This document shows positions 20,196 through 28,714 of a DNA stretch of 64,000 nt, piece after piece (positions within the stretch are counted from its first letter, which is position 1; each line of letters begins with the position of its first letter). The stretch lies in NCBI RefSeq assembly GCF_036227485.1, contig NZ_CP109479.1:5642001-5706000 (forward strand), given 5' to 3'. Position numbers and translations under genes: made by a program. The notes below the pieces were generated by a model. That model did no database searches. It was not told where the DNA came from and worked only from the letters and a program-made list of their open reading frames with translations. The stretch comes from Streptomyces sp. NBC_01451 (GTDB lineage Bacteria; Actinomycetota; Actinomycetes; Streptomycetales; Streptomycetaceae).

Positions 20196-21898
20196 GCCCC
20201 ACCACCCTTCCCGCCGGTCCGGACCATGGGCACGTCACCTTTCTCGGTGCCGGACCCGGGGATCCGGGACTACTGACTCTGCGCGCCGTCGAGGCGCTGG
20301 CGGTCGCGGACGTACTGGTCGCCGAGCACGAGGTGCTCGACGTCGTACGCCCGCACGCCAGACAAGGCGTTGCCGAGCTCAACACCGAATTGGACACGCC
20401 TATTGGCAGCACGTATCCAGGCACAGGCACGCCTCAACTAACGGTTGTTGACGGCGCGTCAACGACCGCTGGTGTACCCGCTGTGCGGGATGCCGCACAT
20501 CTTGTCATGGAGGCCGCACGGGGCGGCAGGCGGGTCGTCCGTGCGGTGTCCGGGGATCCCGGGCTCGACGCGTACGCCGCCGAGGAGATGCTGGCGTGCG
20601 TTCGCGCCGGTGTCCCGTTCGAGGTGGTCCCGGGTGTCGCGGCGGCCGTGGGCGTGCCCGCGTACGCCGGTGTGCCGCTGCGGGACGCGCAGGGCGCGGA
20701 CGTCCGGTTCGTGGACGCCCGTACGGCGTCGGACCGCTGCTGGACCGAGGTCGGGGCCTCCGACGGGACGGTCGTCGTCTCCACGACGCTCGACTCGGTG
20801 GCCGCGGCGGCGGGCGAGCTGGTCGCGGCAGGGCGCAAGCCCGACACTCCGCTGACCGTGACGATCGCCGGGACCACGACCCGTCAGCGGACCTGGTCGG
20901 CCACGCTGGGGACCATCGCCCAGATGTTCAAGCAGGGCAAGGTACTGCCGTCCCCGGAGGGTGGCCGGCCCGTGATAGCCGTCGTCGGCGAGCGGTTCGC
21001 CGCCGCTCAGCGCGAGCAGCTGTCGTGGTTCGAGAACAAGCCGCTCTTCGGGTGGCGGGTCCTGGTGCCGCGTACCAAGGAGCAGTCGGCGTCGCTCTCC
21101 GACCAGCTGCGGTCCTACGGGGCCGTGCCGCACGAGGTGCCGACGATCGCCGTCGAGCCGCCGCGGACTCCGCAGCAGATGGAGCGGGCGGTCAAGGGCC
21201 TGGTCACGGGCCGTTACGAGTGGATCGCCTTCACTTCGGTGAATGCCGTGAAGGCGGTTCGCGAGAAGTTCGAGGAGTACGGGCTCGACGCCCGTGCCTT
21301 CGCCGGGATCAAGGTCGCGGCGGTCGGGGAGCAGACCGCCAAGGCGCTCGTCGCCTTCGGTGTGAAGCCCGATCTGGTGCCCAGCGGGGAGCAGTCCGCC
21401 GCCGGGTTGCTGGACGACTGGCCGCCCTACGACCCGGTCTTCGATCCGATCGACCGTGTTTTCCTGCCTCGGGCGGACATCGCCACGGAGACGCTGGTGG
21501 CGGGTCTCATCGAGCTGGGCTGGGAGGTCGACGACGTCACGGCCTACCGGACCGTGCGGGCGTCGCCGCCGCCGCAGGAGACTCGGGAGGCGATCAAGGG
21601 GGGTGGCTTCGACGCCGTTCTCTTCACGTCGTCGTCCACTGTGCGGAACCTGGTCGGGATCGCGGGCAAGCCTCACAACGTGACGGTTATCGCGTGTATC
21701 GGGCCGGCCACGGCGAAGACCGCCGAGGAGCATGGGCTGCGGGTCGATGTGATGGCTCCGGAGCCGTCCGTGCACAAGTTGGCCGAGGCGTTGGCCGACT
21801 TCGGGTTGCGGCGGCGCGCTTCCGCTGTGGAGTCCGGTGATCCCGTTACCCGGCCGAGTGAGCGGCGGCCGGGGGCTCGGCGGAGGCGGACCACGTAG
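20192..21898 (+). CDS. hemD: Bifunctional uroporphyrinogen-III C-methyltransferase / uroporphyrinogen-III synthase
   Basis: A 568-residue fusion. The N-terminal domain (about 1-245) is a SUMT/CobA-like methyltransferase with the SAM motif FLGAGPGDPGLLTLRAVEAL. The C-terminal domain (about 280-545) is HemD-type uroporphyrinogen-III synthase (VPRTKEQSASLSDQLRSYGA, then EWIAFTSVNAVKAV). The same protein may therefore close the ring and commit some product to siroheme or cobalamin. The methyltransferase half has a Thr/Gly-rich segment (about 70-95) where CobA enzymes are usually conserved, so its activity is less certain than that of the synthase. GTG 20192 overlaps hemC. Confidence 0.94.
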   Translation: MSPTTLPAGPDHGHVTFLGAGPGDPGLLTLRAVEALAVADVLVAEHEVLDVVRPHARQGVAELNTELDTPIGSTYPGTGTPQLTVVDGASTTAGVPAVRDAAHLVMEAARGGRRVVRAVSGDPGLDAYAAEEMLACVRAGVPFEVVPGVAAAVGVPAYAGVPLRDAQGADVRFVDARTASDRCWTEVGASDGTVVVSTTLDSVAAAAGELVAAGRKPDTPLTVTIAGTTTRQRTWSATLGTIAQMFKQGKVLPSPEGGRPVIAVVGERFAAAQREQLSWFENKPLFGWRVLVPRTKEQSASLSDQLRSYGAVPHEVPTIAVEPPRTPQQMERAVKGLVTGRYEWIAFTSVNAVKAVREKFEEYGLDARAFAGIKVAAVGEQTAKALVAFGVKPDLVPSGEQSAAGLLDDWPPYDPVFDPIDRVFLPRADIATETLVAGLIELGWEVDDVTAYRTVRASPPPQETREAIKGGGFDAVLFTSSSTVRNLVGIAGKPHNVTVIACIGPATAKTAEEHGLRVDVMAPEPSVHKLAEALADFGLRRRASAVESGDPVTRPSERRPGARRRRTT

Positions 21899-21930
21899 GT
21901 GAGGGTGGGGTGGGGGTTGCGGTGGGTTGT

Positions 21931-22037
21931 TCTCGCCCCCGCCGCCCCCACCCGTCCCATCCTGTCCCCGGGGGCTGCGCCCCCAGACCCCCCTCCGGCC
22001 CTGAACGGGCCTCGTCCTCAAACGCCGGACGGGCTGG
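21931..22037. repeat. Dispersed intergenic repeat, copy B
   Basis: The second copy of the element at 14745-14852, in the same orientation, between hemD and hemB. It holds the hairpin CCCCGGGGGCTGCGCCCCC and the segment CCTCGTCCTCAAACGCCGG. It may act as a partial terminator or processing site within the hem gene group. Confidence 0.85.
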
Positions 22038-22116
22038 AAATGCGGGCCGGTGCTGAAGAGTGCCTGCCGACGTCGCGTCGGCAAAGGTGGGGGTGGGGCG
22101 GGCGTAGCGTGTCGGT

Positions 22117-23106
22117 ATGTCGAAGTACGGATCCTTTCCCGGTGCGCGTCCTCGGCGGCTGCGTACCTCGCCCGTCATGCGGCGCATGGTCGCCGAGACC
22201 CGGCTGCACCCCGCCGACTTCATCCTCCCCGCCTTCGTGCGGGAAGGGGTGAGTGAGCCCGTGCCGATCGCCGCGATGCCGGGCGTCGTGCAGCACACCC
22301 GGGACAGTCTCAAGAAGGCCGCCGTGGACGCGGTGGCGGCCGGGGTCTCCGGGATCATGCTCTTCGGGGTGCCCGAGGAGGGCAAGAAGGACGCCCTCGG
22401 GACCCCCGGTACCGATCCGGACGGGATTCTCCAGGTCGCCATCCGTGATGTGCGGGCCGAGGTGGGGGACGAGCTGCTCGTCATGTCCGATCTCTGTCTC
22501 GACGAGACCACGGATCACGGGCACTGCGGGGTGCTGGACGCGGAAGGGCGCGTCGACAACGACGCCACCCTGGAGCGGTACGCCGAGATGGCCCAGGTAC
22601 AGGCTGATGCCGGTGCGCATGTCGTGGGGCCCAGCGGGATGATGGACGGGCAGATCGGGGTCGTCCGCGACGCCCTCGACCAGATCGGGCGTGAGGACGT
22701 CGCCATCCTCGCCTACACCGCCAAGTACTCGTCCGCCTTCTACGGGCCCTTCCGGGAAGCCGTCGGTTCCTCGCTGAAGGGGGACCGCAAGACGTACCAG
22801 CAGGACCCCGCCAATGTCCGGGAGTCGCTGAGGGAGCTGGCGCTCGATCTTGAGGAGGGCGCCGACATCGTCATGGTGAAGCCGGCCGGGCCCTATCTCG
22901 ACATCCTCGCCCGGGTCGCCGACGCCGTGGACGTGCCCGTCGCCGCCTATCAGATCTCCGGCGAGTACTCGATGGTCGAGGCCGCGGCGGAGAAGGGCTG
23001 GGTCGACCGGGAGCGGGCCATCCTGGAGACCCTGACCGGGATCAAGCGGGCCGGCGCGCAGAACATCCTCACCTACTGGGCCACCGAGGCCGCCCGCATG
23101 CTGTGA
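22117..23106 (+). CDS. hemB: Delta-aminolevulinic acid dehydratase (porphobilinogen synthase)
   Basis: A 329-residue TIM-barrel enzyme condensing two 5-aminolevulinates to porphobilinogen. The Schiff-base lysines are in [15 protein letters not shown] and [11 protein letters not shown]. The metal-site segment reads [14 protein letters not shown], the aspartate-rich type rather than the triple-Cys zinc type, so it is probably magnesium-dependent or metal-stimulated. It follows hemD by 218 bases, across the intergenic repeat, and may have its own promoter. Confidence 0.96.
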   Translation: MSKYGSFPGARPRRLRTSPVMRRMVAETRLHPADFILPAFVREGVSEPVPIAAMPGVVQHTRDSLKKAAVDAVAAGVSGIMLFGVPEEGKKDALGTPGTDPDGILQVAIRDVRAEVGDELLVMSDLCLDETTDHGHCGVLDAEGRVDNDATLERYAEMAQVQADAGAHVVGPSGMMDGQIGVVRDALDQIGREDVAILAYTAKYSSAFYGPFREAVGSSLKGDRKTYQQDPANVRESLRELALDLEEGADIVMVKPAGPYLDILARVADAVDVPVAAYQISGEYSMVEAAAEKGWVDRERAILETLTGIKRAGAQNILTYWATEAARML

Positions 23107-23297
23107 GCCTGCCGGGGGTCGTGTGCGGCACCTGCGCCTGCGCCTGCGTCGGATTCCGATTTCGCCGATGCCGATGCCGATGACGGGCCCTCGTCCCGTA
23201 CGCCCTGGCCGTCCTCGCACGCCGTGAGTGTGGTGAGCGCGACGAGCGCGACCGCCGTGGCGGCGAACAGGCGCGTACGGGAGGTGCGTACGGACAT
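23073..23297 (-). CDS. Small putative lipoprotein overlapping the hemB end
   Basis: A 74-residue protein with a clear lipoprotein signal: basic start SVRTSRTR, hydrophobic core [15 protein letters not shown] and lipobox LTAC (Cys27). The remaining 47 residues are Ser/Ala/Gly-rich and without a fold. AAAGGG lies 8 bases before the start. Its last 34 bases overlap hemB antiparallel. The signal peptide is convincing; the rest may have been shortened by mutation. Function unknown. Confidence 0.55.
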   Translation of the reverse strand: MSVRTSRTRLFAATAVALVALTTLTACEDGQGVRDEGPSSASASAKSESDAGAGAGAAHDPRQAHSMRAASVAQ

Positions 23298-23595
23298 GGG
23301 GGTGCCCTTTCGGAGGGGAGGGGAGGGGAGGGTGACGGTGCCGTTCGGCTGGCAACAGCTTGTGCCGTGATCCGTCCCAGCACCATGTTTCGCGGCGAAT
23401 CTGGGACGCCTGTCCGTGTACCAGCGCGCTGACCTGCGGGGATGGTGTTCCGTTCCGGGATGCTCCGGGACGGTGGGAGCCGGTTCCGGGACGGTCCCAC
23501 GGTCGATTTTCGATTTTCGGATATCAACTGCGGTCGCCAGCTAGGTTGTTGTCCGTTGAAGAGGTTTGGACCCAGGCTCCCCAGGGAGAGGCCAC

Positions 23596-24498
23596 ATGAG
23601 CGGCGATGCTCTCAGTCAGGACCCCGCCGAGCTGAGAAGGAGGATCGACACCACCAAGGCCCACCCGGCCCGGGTCTACGACGTCTTCCTCGGAGGCAAG
23701 GACAACTACGCGGCCGACCGCAACGCCGCCGCCGCGGCGCTCGCCGCCAATCCGCGCGGCTACCTGGACGTCCGGCACAACCGCGACTTCATGCGCCGCG
23801 CCGTGACCACCATGGCGGCGGACGAGGGCATCCGGCAGTTCCTCGACATCGGTACCGGCCTGCCCACGCAGGACAACGTCCACCAGATCGCCCAGCGCAT
23901 CGTCCCGGACAGCCGGGTCGTGTACGTGGACAACGACCCGATCGTCCTCGCCCATGCGCGTGCCCTGCTCACCAGCGGGCCCGAGGGCCGTACCGACTAC
24001 ATCGACGCCGACCTGGCCGACCCGGCCCAGATCCTCGAACACGCCCGCAAGACCCTCGACTTCGACCAGCCGATCGCGCTCGTCCTCGCGGCGGTCCTGC
24101 ACTTCGTGGCGGAGCCGGAGGCGTACGACATCGTGCGTGAGCTGGTCGACGCGCTGCCGTCCGGCAGCCGGCTCGTCCTCAGCCACCTCACCGAGGACCT
24201 GAACCCCGAGAACATCCGCGCGGTCCAACGGACCTACACCGAGCGCGGGTTCACCTTCGTGCTGCGGTCCAGGGCCGAGGTGGAACGCTTCTTCGAGGAG
24301 AACGGGCTCACCCTCGACGAGCCGGGCGTCGTGCCCGCCCATCACTGGCGTCCCGACGGAGGAGCGCCGGTCCCGGAGCAGGTCGAGGCCTCGTACTTCG
24401 ACTCGCTGGACGACATCGAGAAGGTCCGCTACCGCGACATCAACGACGTCACGGACGCGGACATCAACGTGTACGCGGCGAGTGGTCGCAAGGCCTGA
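23596..24498 (+). CDS. SAM-dependent methyltransferase (DUF574 / Methyltransf_19)
   Basis: A 300-residue protein of a family greatly expanded in actinomycetes. Marks are the N-terminal ARVYDVFLGGKDNYAADR (about 20-37), the SAM-binding DIGTGLPTQDNVH, VVYVDNDPIVLAHARALL and the late LSHLTED. Substrates of the family are unknown. ATG 23596 follows GGGAGAGG at a good distance. It stands alone; the 298 bases before it hold no gene or repeat that I can support. Confidence 0.9.
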   Translation: MSGDALSQDPAELRRRIDTTKAHPARVYDVFLGGKDNYAADRNAAAAALAANPRGYLDVRHNRDFMRRAVTTMAADEGIRQFLDIGTGLPTQDNVHQIAQRIVPDSRVVYVDNDPIVLAHARALLTSGPEGRTDYIDADLADPAQILEHARKTLDFDQPIALVLAAVLHFVAEPEAYDIVRELVDALPSGSRLVLSHLTEDLNPENIRAVQRTYTERGFTFVLRSRAEVERFFEENGLTLDEPGVVPAHHWRPDGGAPVPEQVEASYFDSLDDIEKVRYRDINDVTDADINVYAASGRKA

Positions 24499-24613
24499 AG
24501 CCGTACGGCCCGTATTCGGCCCGGGCGTCCGGATCGTGAAAGGCGGTTGTAGGCGGCACGCATTTCCCTAGGGTGTGGGCAGGAGCCGTACCGCCCGCCC
24601 GAAGGAGCCGCAC

Positions 24614-25873
24614 ATGACAGCCCCAGCGACAGTCCCCGTGGCAGCCGCTTCCGCTTCCGCTTCAGCCTCCGTGCCCGCGCTCGCCGCGCGGGCACGGGCG
24701 GTCGGCGGGTCGGCCGTACGGGACATCCTGGCCGTCATCGCCCGGCCCGAGGTGATCAACTTCGCGGGCGGGCTGCCCGCACCCGAGTTGTTCGACGCGG
24801 AGGGCGTGGCCGCCGCGTTCCGGGACGTGTTCGCGGACACGCCCGCGCGCGCCCTCCAGTACGCCACGACCGAGGGCGAGCCGGCCCTGCGCGAGGCGCT
24901 CGCCCTGCGGCACACCGCACGCGGCCTGCCCACCGACGCCGCCGGTCTCCTCGTCACCACCGGTTCCCAGCAGGCGCTGTCGCTGCTCGCCACGGCGCTG
25001 ATCGACCCCGGGGACGTCGTCCTCGTCGAGGCCCCCTGCTATCTCGCGGCACTTCAGGTGTTCGGGCTGGCGGGCGCGCGGGTGATCGCCGTCCCCGGGG
25101 ACGAGGACGGGATCGATCCCGGGGTGCTGGCTGAACTGGTCGTCCGGCACCGGCCCAAGCTGCTCTACACCGTGCCCAACTTCCGCAATCCGACCGGGCA
25201 GACCATGACGGGCGAGCGCCGGGCAGCCGTGGCGGAGGTCGCCGCGCGGCTCGGGCTGTGGATCGTCGAGGACGATCCTTACGGCGAGCTGCGCTTCGAG
25301 GGCGAGCGCGTGCCGTGGCTCGCGTCCTGTCCGGGCGCGGAGGACCGTACGGTCCTGCTCGGCTCCTTCTCCAAGGTGATGGCGCCGGGGCTGCGGCTGG
25401 GCTGGCTGCGCGCACCGGCGGAGCTGCTGCGCGCGTGCGTCGTCGCCAAGCAGGCCGCCGACCTGCACACCCCGACCGTCAACCAGCTCGCCGCCGCCCG
25501 CTATCTGGCCGACCGTGACCTCGACGCCCATGTGCGGCGCGTGGCCCGGGTCTACGGGGAGCGGCGCGACGCCATGCTCGACGGCATCGGGGAGGCGCTC
25601 CCCGAGGGCTCGACCTGGACCCGGCCCGAGGGCGGGATGTTCCTCTGGGCGCGGCTTCCGGAGGCGTACGACACCGGTGCGCTGCTGCGTGGAGTGGTGG
25701 AGCGGGGTGTCGCGTACGTGCCGGGGGCGTCCTTCTACGCGGGCGCGGGGGAGCTGGACGGTGCGGGCCGTGATGGCCATGCGGGCCGGGCGACGATGCG
25801 GTTGTGCTTCGTCACCCAGACCCCGGACGAGATCGGGGAGGGGCTGCGGCGGTTGGGGGCGGGGCTGAGGTAG
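24614..25873 (+). CDS. PLP-dependent aminotransferase, class I/II (AAT-I fold)
   Basis: A 419-residue fold-type I enzyme related to 2-aminoadipate/aromatic aminotransferases (MocR-type domain without the GntR part). Motifs: INFAGGLPAPELF at the start of the domain, TTGSQQALSLLA for the cofactor phosphate, PNFRNPTGQTM for the PLP-binding Asn, DDPYGELRF for the pyridine-N Asp, and the Schiff-base Lys in LGSFSKVMAPGLRLGW. The first 25 residues are Ala/Ser-rich. Start ATG 24614 has GAAGGAG eight bases upstream. Substrate unknown. Confidence 0.9.
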   Translation: MTAPATVPVAAASASASASVPALAARARAVGGSAVRDILAVIARPEVINFAGGLPAPELFDAEGVAAAFRDVFADTPARALQYATTEGEPALREALALRHTARGLPTDAAGLLVTTGSQQALSLLATALIDPGDVVLVEAPCYLAALQVFGLAGARVIAVPGDEDGIDPGVLAELVVRHRPKLLYTVPNFRNPTGQTMTGERRAAVAEVAARLGLWIVEDDPYGELRFEGERVPWLASCPGAEDRTVLLGSFSKVMAPGLRLGWLRAPAELLRACVVAKQAADLHTPTVNQLAAARYLADRDLDAHVRRVARVYGERRDAMLDGIGEALPEGSTWTRPEGGMFLWARLPEAYDTGALLRGVVERGVAYVPGASFYAGAGELDGAGRDGHAGRATMRLCFVTQTPDEIGEGLRRLGAGLR

Positions 25874-25985
25874 CGCTCCGCTCGGCGTCCGGTGTGGCGT
25901 GCGCGGGTGTGTCGTGGCTGGTCGCACCCGCGCGGCGGAGCCGTGTGTCGACGCGGCCCCGCGTCCCTTCGTGCGCGGGGCGTGG

Positions 25986-26792
25986 TCAGTCCCACCAGAA
26001 GGACCAGGTCTGTCTGGTGAGCAGTTCGTGTTCGGCGTACGCGCGCAGGGTGGTGTGGGCGCCCTGGGTGATGTTGTCCGGGCAGAACGCGAAGTGCTCG
26101 GCGGCTGTCGCCTCGGCCTCGGCGAGGGTGGCCGGCGGGGCCGCCACGGACAGCACCAGCTGGTTGAAGGTGAGCGCCAGGACCCGTACGCCGAAGCGGT
26201 CCTCCCAGGAGCGGAGCACCGCGCAGAGGCGGGCCGTGTCGCTCTCGTAGTTCGCGGGGCCCGACCAGCCGATGGCGGCGGGGATGTCGGCGGAACGCCG
26301 GGCGGGGACGAGGGCCAGGCGCGGTTCCTTGAAGGAGGAGCCGGGGGAGAGGAACGAGTCGGCCAGTTGGGCCGCCAGGGTGTCTGCGTCGGCCTGCTCG
26401 GTGTCGGCGTTCGCGTTGATGCTGGCGGGGGACAGGCCCGGCCAGGCCTCGTCCTGTGCCGCGTACTCCTCCCAGAACCCGGCGAGGACCTCCTCGGGGT
26501 CGTGGTCCCCGGGGTAGGAGGTGTCGGCGGGCGTCAACTCCCACTCCTCCGGGCCGCCTTGGCCGCCGCCCACCTCTATGACCACCGGGAGGAGCCCGGC
26601 GGCCCGGCACGCGTCGTGGTGCGCGGTCCAGTCGCCGGGGGCGGAGGGCGCGTCGGCGTGCCAGAGGAGGGGTTCGTGCCACGGGCCCTCGTCCGTCGCG
26701 TCGATCAGCCTCCCGGCGGGGAGAGCGAGGCCGAGTGCGCTGCCGGTCGGGTCGGCCGCGAGGTGGGGCAGCGGGTTGGGAAGTGTCGCCAT
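25986..26792 (-). CDS. DUF4253 domain-containing protein
   Basis: A 268-residue soluble protein, acidic, with no signal peptide. The C-terminal third (SWEDRFGVRVLALTFNQLVL, then AEHFAFCPDNITQG and TWSFWWD) is the DUF4253 domain common in actinomycetes and of unknown function. ATG 26792 is chosen over an in-frame start 156 bases upstream because similarity begins near MATLPNPLP. It is convergent with the aminotransferase gene. Confidence 0.82.
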   Translation of the reverse strand: MATLPNPLPHLAADPTGSALGLALPAGRLIDATDEGPWHEPLLWHADAPSAPGDWTAHHDACRAAGLLPVVIEVGGGQGGPEEWELTPADTSYPGDHDPEEVLAGFWEEYAAQDEAWPGLSPASINANADTEQADADTLAAQLADSFLSPGSSFKEPRLALVPARRSADIPAAIGWSGPANYESDTARLCAVLRSWEDRFGVRVLALTFNQLVLSVAAPPATLAEAEATAAEHFAFCPDNITQGAHTTLRAYAEHELLTRQTWSFWWD

Positions 26793-27192
26793 GCCGGTGA
26801 CTGTAGGGCCTGCCACTGACAACAGGCCCTGGGCGGCCTGGTGGTGGGCGGGGAGAGGCAGGGCGGGCAACGGTTCGAGATCGGTCCGGTGTCGGCGCGG
26901 CCTCGAACGTGCGTCGGACTGGAGTAGAACTGGCAATGGATCGACCATGGGTGGGTTGTCCGGAGGGCTCGGTGCCGTGCATGCCCGACTGTTGTGCCCC
27001 CACAGTCGATGATCTTGTGCCGATCTGTCCTGAAATTGACGATCGGGATCCGCTTCAGCTCTGTGTAGCGAGCAGCTTTCTGCCCGTGAACTGCAACGTT
27101 TAACCCTATTGACGAGTTCCCGTCAGTTTCCGTAACTTCTCCCCTTGGCCTGATCCGCTCGGCGGGCCCACATCGTTCCCTGGGGGGATCCA
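26793..27192. other. Intergenic region without a supported gene
   Basis: A 400-base gap between two divergent genes. It becomes AT-richer at 27000-27130 (GTTTAACCCTATTGACG near 27098), which suggests a promoter for the DUF805 gene. No RNA gene, repeat or operator could be named. Short open frames here have poor codon bias. Confidence 0.5.
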
Positions 27193-27549
27193 ATGAACTA
27201 CTTCCTCGACGTGCTCAAGAAGTACGCCGTGTTCAGCGGGCGTGCGCGCCGCAAGGAATACTGGATGTTCACGCTGTTCGCCGTCATCATCAGCATCGTG
27301 CTGTCGATCATCGATGGCGTCATCGGCGTGCAGATCCTCAGCATCGTGTTCAGCCTGGCGATCTTGCTGCCCAGCCTGGGTGTTGCCGTGCGGCGACTGC
27401 ACGACACGGGCCGCTCGGGCTGGTGGCTCCTGTTCGGGCTCATCCCGATCGTCGGCACGATCACGCTGCTTGTCTTCATGTGCCTCGACGGTGAGCAGGG
27501 CGAGAACAAGTACGGCTACAACCCGAAGTTCGCCCCCACGCACATCTGA
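27193..27549 (+). CDS. DUF805 domain membrane protein
   Basis: A 118-residue membrane protein. It starts MNYFLDVLKKYAVFSGRARR, the family hallmark, with KEYWMF right after. Three to four hydrophobic segments follow (about 27-45, 49-65, 78-96). RRLHDTGRSGWW is the conserved DUF805 centre. Function is unknown. It is followed by a hairpin terminator and appears to be a single-gene unit. Confidence 0.9.
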   Translation: MNYFLDVLKKYAVFSGRARRKEYWMFTLFAVIISIVLSIIDGVIGVQILSIVFSLAILLPSLGVAVRRLHDTGRSGWWLLFGLIPIVGTITLLVFMCLDGEQGENKYGYNPKFAPTHI

Positions 27550-27588
27550 CGTCGGCACCGAGGGCATTGTCCCCGTGCCCTGTGCTCC

Positions 27589-27614
27589 GGCCGCCCGGCT
27601 CCTTCCGGGCGGCC
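27589..27614 (+). terminator. Hairpin terminator after the DUF805 gene
   Basis: A 10-bp stem GGCCGCCCGG/CCGGGCGGCC (27589-27598 and 27605-27614) with the loop CTCCTT. It lies between convergent genes. Confidence 0.75.
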
Positions 27615-27679
27615 TTCGCGTTCTCCGGGCTCACGACGGGAGACCCCCGGCGCGGGATCACCCCGTGATCAGCCCTTGA

Positions 27680-28714
27680 TCAGGCCTGGCGCAGGCACAG
27701 GGTGCCCCAGTGGAAGCCGGCGCCGATGGCGCACATGACGTAGGTGTCTCCGGGGTGGAGCCGGCCGGCGGTGGCGGTGTCGTGGAGTGCGGTGAACAGG
27801 CCGGCGGCGCCGGTGTTGCCGAGCCGGTCGAGGGTGATGGGGGCCCGGTCGGCCGGGATGTCCAGGCGGCGGAGGGTCTCCTGGAGGATGTTGATGTTGG
27901 CCTGGTGGAAGAAGTAGTGGTCGACCTCGGTGGGGGTCAGGCCCGCGTGACGGGTGGCGCTGGTGATGCTCTCGGGGAGACGGGTGGTCGCGGTCTCCCA
28001 CACTGCGGGGCCGTCCATGGAGACGTAGTGGGCTCCGGCGGTGACCGTGTCCGCGGTGGTGGGGAGGCGGGAGCCGCCCCCGGGGATCTGGACGGCGTAG
28101 GACAGCTTCGAGCCGATGTCGTACGAGAGCAGTCCGGCTCCCGCGGTCTCGGCGCGGGTAAGCACCACGGCGGCTGCGGCGTCGCCGAAGAAGACGCCTC
28201 CGGTGCGGTCGGTGGGGCGGATCACCCGGGAGGCGCAGTCGGCGCCGATGACGAGCACGGTACTGATGGAGGGGTTCTGCAGGAGGTGGGCCGCCAGTAG
28301 CACGGCGTGCACCCCGGAGGCGCAGGCGGCCTGGGCGACATCCAGGGCCAGGGCCCTGGTGGCGCCGAGGGCGCTTTTGACGATGGCCGAGGTGGAGGGC
28401 AGGGGCTGGTCGGCGGTGTAACTCGCCACGATGACCGCGTCCAGGTCCGATGGTGTGAGCCGGGCCGCTTCGAGGGCGGGGCGGGCCGCTTCCAGGCACA
28501 TGTCGGAGGTGGCCAGTTCGGGTGCCAGCCGCCGGCGTTCGCGGATCCCGGTGCGGGCCGTGATCCATTCGTCGCTCGTCCGGAGGTTCCGGGTGAGGTC
28601 CTTGTTGGTCACGATCGTCGGGGGCAGGTGCAGGCCGGTGCCGGCGACCGCGAAGGGGACGGGCAGTCCGGCGCCGGTGTGGGTGTCTGTGGTCAGCTCG
28701 CAGGCCAGGGTCAT
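27680..28714 (-). CDS. 3-oxoacyl-ACP synthase III-like protein (KASIII, FabH-type)
   Basis: A 344-residue thiolase-fold condensing enzyme. The full catalytic triad is present: Cys131 in AQAACASGV, His270 in YFFHQANINIL and Asn300 in RLGNTGAAG. The arch motif is GNTGAAG where housekeeping FabH has GNTSAAS, and the N-terminus has an extra 20 residues. It is the second gene of a pair, overlapping the upstream fusion gene by 4 bases (ATGA), so the two are made together. No acyl carrier protein or other fatty-acid genes are near, which argues for a special acyl product rather than primary fatty-acid synthesis. Paralog roles include starter-unit condensation and transfer to an amine or alcohol. Confidence 0.88.
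   Translation of the reverse strand: MTLACELTTDTHTGAGLPVPFAVAGTGLHLPPTIVTNKDLTRNLRTSDEWITARTGIRERRRLAPELATSDMCLEAARPALEAARLTPSDLDAVIVASYTADQPLPSTSAIVKSALGATRALALDVAQAACASGVHAVLLAAHLLQNPSISTVLVIGADCASRVIRPTDRTGGVFFGDAAAAVVLTRAETAGAGLLSYDIGSKLSYAVQIPGGGSRLPTTADTVTAGAHYVSMDGPAVWETATTRLPESITSATRHAGLTPTEVDHYFFHQANINILQETLRRLDIPADRAPITLDRLGNTGAAGLFTALHDTATAGRLHPGDTYVMCAIGAGFHWGTLCLRQA

Noticed and set aside
27680..28714. KASIII gene as the housekeeping fabH
   Set aside because: No fabD, acpP or fabF is nearby and the arch motif is GNTGAAG; the coupling with the fusion gene points to a special role.
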